Shown piece after piece: positions 1-4,847 of a DNA stretch of 6,094 nucleotides. Position 1 is the first letter of the stretch; the number at the start of each line of letters is the position of its first letter. Source of the DNA: Chloroflexota bacterium (GTDB lineage Bacteria > Chloroflexota > Ktedonobacteria > Ktedonobacterales > Ktedonobacteraceae); the NCBI GenBank assembly GCA_005881995.1, contig VBHV01000416.1:1-6094 (forward strand). Direction: 5' to 3'. Position numbers and translations under genes: made by a program. The notes under the pieces are model-generated. The model did not search any database and was not told where the DNA came from. It saw only the letters and a program-made list of their open reading frames with translations.

Positions 1-36
1 CGAAATATGCTGTTGCAGGTGCGCAATGATGTCTAG
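1..36 (+). CDS. Possible C-terminal tail of an upstream gene (partial)
   Basis: Frame 1 is open from the window edge and ends at a TAG (34-36). It would encode only 11 residues, RNMLLQVRNDV. That is too little to identify, and an 11-codon open stretch is common by chance. The other two + frames stop at 27-29 and 92-94. It is listed only because it could be the end of a gene lying mostly outside the window. Confidence 0.15.
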   Translation, partial: RNMLLQVRNDV

Positions 37-229
37 AAGCGTATTTGATGCAGCCACAAATATCTCTCCCACAATGATGCATAATCAACACTGATTGTTT
101 CTTCTTTTATCATCATACCGGAGAGCAAAATAGCGTTAGCTACCTCACCCTTAAACATCAAGGCAAGCAAGTCGTAAAGCAGCCCTAAAGCAATCGAACC
201 GCCAATAATATGCGTGCATTTGGAAATAG

Positions 230-255
230 AAAAGGCACGGATCATCGTGCCTTTT
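230..255. terminator. Rho-independent terminator, probably bidirectional
   Basis: AAAAGGCACG (230-239) pairs perfectly with CGTGCCTTTT (246-255) around a 6-base loop, GATCAT. On the + strand the stem runs into five T (252-256). On the - strand it ends in TTTT followed by CT and a T-rich stretch. It lies about 40 bases past the stop of the leftward membrane-protein gene (296-829), so ending that transcript is its likely main job. It could also stop + strand transcription coming from the left edge. Confidence 0.8.
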
Positions 256-295
256 TCGTGAGGTTGATGCTTAATGAGTAAAAATGCTGCCGTTT

Positions 296-829
296 TTATT
301 TTTGATGCGAAACAGCCGCTTGTTGAGATTGCTCCTGGTTTTCGACATTGGTCTCGACAGACAGCATCGAGCGCAATTCAGCGTCTGAAATGATTTTATT
401 TGTTTGCGCGTCGAATACCACATTGTCCCGCTTGCAATAATAGAGACGGCGCCAGTTCTCTAAAGCTTTGTCGTAGGCCGGTAGATATTGCTGCGTTTTC
501 AAATCTCCCCGAACCACGCGTATAAATGCGAGGAAGGAAATCACCAGGGCAGCTATGATCGCAAGAATAGTGAGCGCAACGACTGTCACCTGTACAGCAA
601 TAGGCCAGTCGCCGAGACTTGTGCCGCTCCATACCAGGATAAAAAATGCGCCCATAGCCACAAGGCCAAAAGCAATGACGATGTAACTCATCATGCCTAT
701 ATGCGCCAAAGGCATGGTTGGCGGCTGGAGGCGCGTCACGCCATTTTCATACGCCACTGACGCTTTTTGGACCTGGTCCGCCTGGTGACACACCGGGCAG
801 AGGACTTTCTGAACTTGAGAAGATGCCAT
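296..829 (-). CDS. Two-helix membrane protein with zinc-ribbon-like Cys pairs
   Basis: This is a 177-residue protein of unknown function. A CPVC knuckle lies at residues 11-14. Two strongly hydrophobic segments, about 46-69 and 78-104, look like transmembrane helices. A cytosolic-looking tail carries YYCKRDNVVFD, in which C132-x2-D135 could be the second half of a split zinc ribbon with C11/C14. The last 20 or so residues are Gln-rich and probably disordered. With a short connecting loop, both zinc-ribbon halves would sit on the same side of the membrane, presumably the cytoplasm. No signal peptide is visible. The ATG is supported by AAGGAGG (complement of 841-847), 11 bases from GGAGG to the start. 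The gene stands alone, divergent from the VOC gene, and ends at a strong hairpin. I do not recognise a named family; the topology and motif are seen, the zinc binding is inferred. Confidence 0.8.
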   Translation of the reverse strand: MASSQVQKVLCPVCHQADQVQKASVAYENGVTRLQPPTMPLAHIGMMSYIVIAFGLVAMGAFFILVWSGTSLGDWPIAVQVTVVALTILAIIAALVISFLAFIRVVRGDLKTQQYLPAYDKALENWRRLYYCKRDNVVFDAQTNKIISDAELRSMLSVETNVENQEQSQQAAVSHQK

Positions 830-865
830 AAATGAAACAACCTCCTTCTCCTTCGGGAGCGAGCG

Positions 866-895
866 ATAATATCATTGTAAGCATATCACGTTGAA
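866..895 (-). promoter_or_regulatory. Candidate promoter for the membrane-protein gene (proximal)
   Basis: On the - strand, TTCAAC (complement of 890-895) and TATTAT (complement of 866-871) are 18 bases apart, and the strong Shine-Dalgarno lies about 20 bases further on. The -10 is good and the -35 is mediocre. A second candidate lies further upstream at 957-986, and the sequence alone does not decide between them. Confidence 0.3.
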
Positions 896-956
896 TGCTA
901 TTCGACAATGCCTCTTCAATGACTTCAATGCTTCACATATCGCTCTAACTATCTTT

Positions 957-986
957 ATTATAATCGCCAAAATCGTTCTCTCGCAA
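957..986 (-). promoter_or_regulatory. Candidate promoter for the membrane-protein gene (distal)
   Basis: On the - strand, TTGCGA (complement of 981-986) and a perfect TATAAT (complement of 957-962) have an 18-base spacer. The same TTATAA core gives a perfect TATAAT on the + strand at 959-964, which could serve the VOC gene. There is no convincing -35 for that direction; TTCACA at 932-937 is 21 bases away. The leader to the membrane-protein start would be roughly 120 bases. Confidence 0.3.
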
Positions 987-1096
987 AAAATCGTTTTGCT
1001 GCTGACATACTGTTGTCACTCATCTAGGGCATACTTGAACTGTGAGCAGAAAGCTTACGCGAAAGAAAGATTCAAACATGGAAAAGGAGCACAATC

Positions 1097-1456
1097 ATGT
1101 TACAGGAACTCAACTTCGTTCTGCTGCATGTTAGCGACGTCGAAAAAGCAATTCCTTTCTATACGGAGAAACTGGGCCTGGTTATCGAAGACCGGCTGCC
1201 CGGTTTCGTGCAGTTCAAACAACCACAGGCAACGGGAGCCATCCTCGCCCTGTCGCAAGAGGGTGACGACACACCCTCCGAGAATATCGAACTCTGGTGG
1301 CTCGTGGATGATCCCGATGCTACCTTGGCCGATTTAGCCGCGAAAGATGTGCACATTGCCCAGCCATTAAAAGACGAGCCGTTTGGCCGCACCTTCGCCA
1401 TCCAGGACCCCTTCGGCAACAAAATGTATATGATGAAACTGGCGCAACATCCATAA
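1097..1456 (+). CDS. VOC-superfamily protein (glyoxalase/bleomycin-resistance/dioxygenase fold)
   Basis: This is a 119-residue single-domain VOC protein. Two beta-alpha-beta-beta-beta halves are visible. Residues 5-30 (LNFVLLHVSDVEKAIPFYTE and following LGLVI) form the first half. Residues 64-115 form the second, with a WWLVDDPDATLADLAAKDV stretch and the hallmark DPFGNKMYMM at 104-113. H11 is at the usual first metal-ligand position. The Glu common after DP-x-GN in metal-binding members (GN-x-x-E) is Tyr111 here, so metal use is uncertain. Substrates in this superfamily range from methylglyoxal adducts to antibiotics and catechols, and nothing here fixes one. The start is supported by AAGGAG (1084-1089), 7 bases upstream. 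Palindromic repeat A begins shortly after the stop and may end the transcript. The fold is firm, the reaction unknown. Confidence 0.92.
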   Translation: MLQELNFVLLHVSDVEKAIPFYTEKLGLVIEDRLPGFVQFKQPQATGAILALSQEGDDTPSENIELWWLVDDPDATLADLAAKDVHIAQPLKDEPFGRTFAIQDPFGNKMYMMKLAQHP

Positions 1457-1479
1457 TAATAATCAAGCAGACAGCGTCT

Positions 1480-1573
1480 CCTGGGCGACCGCCAGGGTCG
1501 CCCGTACAATACAATGTCGCTTGTTTTACGCGGTATGCGTGTATTGTACGGGCGACCCTGGCGGTCGCCCTGG
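1480..1573. repeat. Palindromic repeat A (REPIN-like, paired hairpins)
   Basis: A perfect 31-bp inverted repeat (1483-1513 against 1540-1570) surrounds a 26-base spacer. It extends to 34 bp per arm with one mismatch at 1482/1571. Each arm is itself a hairpin: GGGCGACC, a 5-base loop, then GGTCGCCC (1483-1503 and 1550-1570), followed inward by GTACAATACA or its complement. Two such hairpins in opposite orientation is the REPIN layout. The element sits between the VOC stop and the mazG promoter. It would fold strongly in RNA, so it may act as a transcription end or a 3' stabiliser, although no T-run follows. It is related to repeat B at 3204-3300. Confidence 0.9.
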
Positions 1574-1590
1574 TAATAACTGGTAATAAT
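1571..1590 (+). repeat. Short tandem duplication beside repeat A
   Basis: TGGTAATAAC (1571-1580) is followed directly by TGGTAATAAT (1581-1590), identical at 9 of 10 positions. It abuts the right end of palindrome A and shares its TGG edge, so it may be a scar of insertion or of replication slippage at the hairpin. Confidence 0.6.
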
Positions 1591-1628
1591 TCATAAGCCA
1601 TGGTTTACTGTCTGCTTACCCTGGATAT

Positions 1629-1657
1629 TTGACACTTGCCTCTACTCTCGCTACACT
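1629..1657 (+). promoter_or_regulatory. Sigma-70-type promoter for yabN/mazG
   Basis: A perfect TTGACA (1629-1634), a 17-base spacer and TACACT (1652-1657) make this the best promoter in the window. Transcription would begin near 1664 and give a leader of about 40 bases. The likely ribosome site for the ATG at 1703 is GAGG at 1687-1690, spaced 12 bases, which is long and only moderate. Confidence 0.7.
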
Positions 1658-1702
1658 ACATTCATCTATGCTAACAGAGAGAGAACGAGGCACAACAAAG
1701 GC

Positions 1703-3178
1703 ATGTCAACAGCAATCACTATCGTAGGGCTTGGGCCGGGTCGCTGGGACGATCTTACACGACAGGCGCACGCATGTTTCGTACAGGCAGATCAATAACA
1801 CACATCGGTCTACTTCCCTACACTTATCCATCCCACCGTAGCGCCCTTACGTCAGGCGTTACCCAACCTGCGCGTTGAGTCTTTCGACTCCTATTACGAA
1901 GCATCAGACGACTGGAATACCCTCTACCAGCGTATCGCGCAGCAGGTCTGTGACCTTGCCATCCTACAACCCATCATCTATGCCGTACCCGGCCACCCAC
2001 TCATTGGCGAGGCAACTGTGCAACTGCTCTTACAACTGGCGCGCGAGCGTGGGCTGAGTACACGCGTCATCGCCGGCCTTTCTTTCTTAGAGCCGGTCTG
2101 CGAAGCATTAGAACTCGATCCGTTCACCTCTGGCATGCAAATAATCGATGCGACCACGCTGGCAGGGCTGCGCGCCGACGAAATAGCGGGCAAAATCATT
2201 CCGACCACGCCTCTCTTCGTTGCACAGGTCTACAATCGACGCCTCGCCAGCGATGTCAAGCTGGCATTGGGTGAATGTTACCCCGATGAATGGCCCGTCA
2301 AGCTCGTGCGAGCGGCTGGCGTCGACGCCGGTGAAACGGTGATCGAGATGCCGCTGTATGAACTCGACCACAATAATTTTGCCAATCATCTCAGCACGCT
2401 GTATGTTCCTCCCGTTGATGAATTGTCGGCCCTGCGCCTGCCCGAAACCTTACGCTACATCACCTATCGCCTGCGCCGCGAACCTGACGGCTGCCCCTGG
2501 GATCGCCAGCTAACTCACCAGTCTCTCATCCACTATGTGATCGAGGAGACCTACGAAGTCGTCGAGGCCCTGGAAGAGAACAACATGGAGAACCTGGCCG
2601 AAGAACTCGGCGACCTGCTGCTGCAAGTCTACCTCCATGCTGAGATCGCCCGCCAGGAAGGAGATTTTGCCATCGGCGATGTCTTCGAGCATGTCAGCGC
2701 CAAGCTCATCCGTCGCCATCCTCACGTTTTCGGCGCGGTCGAAGTCAGCAGCGCCGGGCAGGTCGTACAAAACTGGGAGGCCATCAAACGCCAGGAACGC
2801 GTCGCCGCCGGGAAGGATGTAGAGCAGGAGAGCAGCCTTGATCGCGTCCCACTTGCCTCCCCATCATTGATCGTTGACTACAAAAGCGTCCAGGCAGTCC
2901 TCAACAAACTCTCCGAGGAATTGCAAGAGTTGCAGGCAGCTACCACACCAGAACACCAGCGCGAAGAAATGGGCGACCTGCTGTTCATGGTAGCACGATT
3001 AGCCCGTGAACTGCATATCGACGCCGAGGAAGCCCTGCGCCGCGCCAATCGCAAGTTCAAAGGGCGCTTTCAAGCCATGGAGCAGGTCATTCGTGAAGAG
3101 AATCGTGCATTTGAGTCATATACATCTCAGGAGTGGAGAGACCTGTGGAAGAGAGTAAAAACGCGTCAGGGTTTGTGA
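1703..3178 (+). pseudogene. mazG: yabN/mazG fusion (tetrapyrrole methylase + MazG) with in-frame stop
   Basis: Read through one TAA (1796-1798, codon 32), a single frame encodes about 490 residues, the normal size of YabN-type fusions. The N-terminal part shows the SAM-dependent tetrapyrrole-methylase fold: TIVGLGPG at residues 6-13 and YAVPGHPLIGEATV at 93-106. Two MazG domains follow. The stop falls inside the methylase domain, where relatives read roughly AD-x-VYLRT-x-x-HPTV. Here four codons (1793-1804, Q-stop-H-T) look extra: without them the frame reads AD-SVYFPTLIHPTV. A 12-base in-frame insertion therefore fits better than a point change, though this alignment is from memory. A good promoter and the intact downstream frame argue for recent damage, a sequencing error, or survival as a shorter protein. 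The stop codon 3176-3178 lies inside the outer arm of repeat B. Confidence 0.75.
2018..3178 (+). CDS. mazG: MazG nucleoside triphosphate pyrophosphohydrolase, open part of the broken fusion
   Basis: This is the part still open after the TAA. MazG enzymes hydrolyse NTPs and dNTPs to NMP and PPi in the cytoplasm, cleaning non-canonical nucleotides and influencing ppGpp levels. With the GTG at 2018 as residue 1, residues 1-130 are the rest of the methylase domain. MazG domain 1 spans about 143-262 (CPWD at 159-162, EExxE at 176-180, EELGD at 195-199, ending NWEAIKRQER). Domain 2 spans about 283-384 (EExxE at 300-304, EEMGD at 316-320, then an ANRKFKGRF stretch). Both Mg-binding motif pairs are intact, so pyrophosphatase activity could survive loss of the methylase. 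The GTG has a possible GAGG at 2009-2012, 5 bases upstream; ATG 2135 (residue 40) is an alternative start. Neither looks like an evolved start, so how this part is translated is uncertain. Confidence 0.85.
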   Translation: MQLLLQLARERGLSTRVIAGLSFLEPVCEALELDPFTSGMQIIDATTLAGLRADEIAGKIIPTTPLFVAQVYNRRLASDVKLALGECYPDEWPVKLVRAAGVDAGETVIEMPLYELDHNNFANHLSTLYVPPVDELSALRLPETLRYITYRLRREPDGCPWDRQLTHQSLIHYVIEETYEVVEALEENNMENLAEELGDLLLQVYLHAEIARQEGDFAIGDVFEHVSAKLIRRHPHVFGAVEVSSAGQVVQNWEAIKRQERVAAGKDVEQESSLDRVPLASPSLIVDYKSVQAVLNKLSEELQELQAATTPEHQREEMGDLLFMVARLARELHIDAEEALRRANRKFKGRFQAMEQVIREENRAFESYTSQEWRDLWKRVKTRQGL

Positions 3179-3310
3179 ATTAGTGCCAGGAAGACGATTT
3201 GACTGCCAGGGCGACCGCGAGGGTCGCCCCTACAATAGACGTTGACGTGGAAAACAGGCAACTTGGTATTGTAGGGGCGACCCTCGCGGTCGCCCTGGCA
3301 CTAATTCACA
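3174..3310. repeat. Outer inverted repeat of element B, overlapping the mazG stop
   Basis: TGTGAATTAGTGCCAGG (3174-3190) is exactly complementary to CCTGGCACTAATTCACA (3294-3310), 17 bp. The right arm is continuous with palindrome B (shared CCTGGCA, 3294-3300). The left arm is separated from it by 13 extra bases, and TGCCAGG occurs twice on the left (3184-3190 and 3204-3210, 20 bases apart). The simplest reading is an originally longer, near-perfect palindrome of about 44 bp per arm that later gained a 20-base duplication or insertion on the left. The mazG TGA (3176-3178) is part of the left arm. Confidence 0.75.
3204..3300. repeat. Palindromic repeat B (REPIN-like, paired hairpins)
   Basis: A perfect 34-bp inverted repeat (3204-3237 against 3267-3300) surrounds a 29-base spacer. 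Each arm again contains GGGCGACC, a 5-base loop and GGTCGCCC (3209-3229 and 3275-3295), followed inward by CTACAATA or its complement. Over the 31 bases comparable with repeat A, the arms differ at three positions, and in each element the two arms match each other. The spacers of A and B are unrelated. The position just after the mazG stop suggests a 3' hairpin, possibly a transcription end. Confidence 0.92.
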
Positions 3311-3336
3311 GACCGGGTAAAGATGCTGAATGACAA

Positions 3337-3365
3337 TTGACTACCTCCTCACAACATGGTAAAGT
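3337..3365 (+). promoter_or_regulatory. Sigma-70-type promoter for the 3395-polX cluster
   Basis: TTGACT (3337-3342), an exact 17-base spacer and TAAAGT (3360-3365) lie about 30 bases before the start codon at 3395, giving a short leader of roughly 23 bases. No other promoter-like pair is obvious between the following genes, so this one may drive everything to rplY. Confidence 0.6.
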
Positions 3366-3394
3366 AGTATCCACGTTACACAGAGAAGACAGTG

Positions 3395-3862
3395 ATGAGA
3401 AACGAACTACTGGCATGGTTTGCCCGTGAAGGGCTGCTGCTGCACGACATCGTGACGGCGGCTGACGACCCGGAGCATGATGAAATCAAGGTCACGGTGA
3501 AAGCGCCCGTTATCGCATTGAGCCGCGCCGCCACCGATTTTCGCGAATGCCCTGACCCGGTACTCTTCGGCTATCCACCGTCAAGCCTTGAATTGATGAC
3601 GCTGGAAGACTTCCACCAATTTGTCTACCAATGGTTTGAGCGCGCGGTAGCTGCTGGTATGGGGCGCTGCTTCGTCTGTAACAAGGTACTGGATATGGGA
3701 ACGGAAAAGCCCTGGGATGCCCTCTTCGTCACCAATGAATGGCATTGTTGGTTGCTGGCGCATTTCGATTGCAAACGCTACCTCAACCGCGACCTCAAGG
3801 GACGCAATCCCTTCGAGGTTACGGCCCGCTCGCCGGAATTTTTTGATTTACGTTTAACTTAA
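3395..3862 (+). CDS. Uncharacterised protein with CxxC and HxxC pairs
   Basis: This is a 155-residue soluble protein that I do not recognise. No signal peptide or membrane helix is visible. The N-terminal half begins LLAWFAREGLLLHDI and has an acidic turn, TAADDPEHDE (21-30), before a beta-like KVTVKAPVIAL run. The C-terminal half has C92-x2-C95 (CFVCNK), then WHC (H117, C118) and H123-x2-C126 (HFDCKRYL). CxxC and HxxC about 27 residues apart would suit one structural zinc site, which is inferred. The first possible codon is GTG 3392, immediately followed by ATG 3395; I prefer the ATG, with a weak GAGAAG (3383-3388) 6 bases upstream. It ends 13 bases before polX, so the two are very likely co-transcribed, which hints at a DNA-linked role but does not prove one. 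Confidence 0.8.
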   Translation: MRNELLAWFAREGLLLHDIVTAADDPEHDEIKVTVKAPVIALSRAATDFRECPDPVLFGYPPSSLELMTLEDFHQFVYQWFERAVAAGMGRCFVCNKVLDMGTEKPWDALFVTNEWHCWLLAHFDCKRYLNRDLKGRNPFEVTARSPEFFDLRLT

Positions 3863-3875
3863 TGCTGAGGACGGT

Positions 3876-4847
3876 ATGGACAAGAATCAGGTTGCTCAAG
3901 TGCTGGAAGACGTTGCCAGCCTGCTCGAATTGAAAGAGGGCAGCAATCCTTTCGAGGTGCGTGCCTATGAGAATGCAGCGCGTGCTGTCAGCGCCCTGGA
4001 TGGCGATATCGAGCAGATGACGCGCGAAGGCAAGCTCAAAGGCGTGCCGGGCCTGGGCTCAACCATTATCAAGCGTATCGAAGAGCTGGTCAATAGCGGA
4101 CAGATGGCGCTGCATGATGAACTGGTCACCACTACGCCGCAAATCAAGCTAGAGATGCGCCGCATTCCCGGTGTGGGGCCGAAAAAAATCAATGCGATGT
4201 ACAACCAGTTGCATATCAATAGCATTGAGGAATTGGAGCAGGCCTGCAAAGAAGACAAAGTAGCCGCGCTGCCCGGTTTTGGCAAAAAGACGCAGGATAA
4301 GATATTACAGGGTCTTGCGTTCCTGGCGCAGCACAGTGGCCGTTTCCTGTACCCGGTAGCCGAGGAAGAGGCTGAGCGGATACGAGAAGTATTGGCTGCT
4401 ATCCCTGAGATCGTGCGCTTGCAGGTCGCGGGTAGCCTGCGCCGCCGCCGCGAAACAATTGGCGACATTGATATCGTAGCGAGTGTCGCTGATGATCTCG
4501 CTGATACCACCCGGCGCAAGATCATGGACATCTTCACCAGCCAGCCCACTGTTGAGGCCATTACCGGCAAAGGTGAAACAAAATCGAGCGTGGTATTGAA
4601 AAGCGGCATCAATATGGACCTGCGCGTCGTCAATGATAGCCAGTTTCCATATACGCTGCACCATTTCACAGGCTCCAAAGAGCACCATATTCCACTGCGG
4701 CGGCGCGCGCTCAGCATGAATATGACCATCAACGATTATGGCCTCTTCCGTGGCAAAGAGCCGCACCTGGAATTGATACCCTGCAAAGACGAGGCCGATA
4801 TCTATGCCGCGCTCGGCATGGCCTATATCGCACGCTTGTGCAGATGA
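3876..4847 (+). CDS. polX: DNA polymerase X, polymerase portion (split from its PHP domain)
   Basis: This is the family-X DNA polymerase core, which fills short gaps in base-excision repair. Residues 1-85 form the N-terminal domain with the helix-hairpin-helix KGVPGLGSTIIKRIEEL. Further GxG hairpins are IPGVGPKK (97-104) and ALPGFGKK (131-138). The palm carries AGSLRRRRETIGDIDIV with D197 and D199, and the third catalytic Asp, D248, in INMDLRVV. The thumb has the hallmark TGSKEHHIPLRRRAL and NDYGLF. All three catalytic Asp are present. Full bacterial PolX is about 570-580 residues with a C-terminal PHP domain; here the frame stops after 323 residues at ALGMAYIARLCR. The usual YIPPELRE-type linker is missing and the PHP domain continues in the -1 frame. 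GAGG (3867-3870), 5 bases upstream, supports the start. Confidence 0.88.
   Translation: MDKNQVAQVLEDVASLLELKEGSNPFEVRAYENAARAVSALDGDIEQMTREGKLKGVPGLGSTIIKRIEELVNSGQMALHDELVTTTPQIKLEMRRIPGVGPKKINAMYNQLHINSIEELEQACKEDKVAALPGFGKKTQDKILQGLAFLAQHSGRFLYPVAEEEAERIREVLAAIPEIVRLQVAGSLRRRRETIGDIDIVASVADDLADTTRRKIMDIFTSQPTVEAITGKGETKSSVVLKSGINMDLRVVNDSQFPYTLHHFTGSKEHHIPLRRRALSMNMTINDYGLFRGKEPHLELIPCKDEADIYAALGMAYIARLCR

Larger units (their letters stand above)
1465..1617. repeat. Outer inverted repeat framing palindrome A
   Basis: AAGCAGACAG (1465-1474) is exactly complementary to CTGTCTGCTT (1608-1617), enclosing palindrome A and 143 bases between the outer ends of the two 10-mers. A 10-bp exact match placed nearly symmetrically around a known palindrome may mark the true ends of a small non-autonomous element of about 153 bp. 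No clear target-site duplication flanks it, so this is tentative. Confidence 0.35.

Noticed and set aside
33..245. 70-residue - strand ORF with a hydrophobic stretch
   Set aside because: Its ATG lies in the loop of the terminator hairpin (230-255), the product resembles nothing I know, and the stretch is AT-rich and intergenic-looking. A weak AAAGG lies 4 bases upstream, so it is unlikely but not impossible.
891..1337. 148-residue + strand ORF overlapping the VOC gene
   Set aside because: It is out of frame with the well-supported VOC gene, has a Cys- and Ser-rich composition without motifs, and begins in the AT-rich spacer without a ribosome site.
1480..1573. Palindromes A and B as the start of a CRISPR array
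   Set aside because: The units are inverted rather than direct repeats, only one pair occurs at each locus, and there is no regular spacer series or cas gene.
1793..1804. Stop codon recoding (selenocysteine or pyrrolysine type) in yabN/mazG
   Set aside because: The codon is TAA, which is not used by either known recoding system, and no family member is known to need a special residue there.
3965..4732. 255-residue - strand ORF opposite polX
   Set aside because: It is an antisense shadow of the GC-rich polX coding frame: composition dominated by Ser, Arg and Ile, no motifs, and the sense strand carries a full PolX core.
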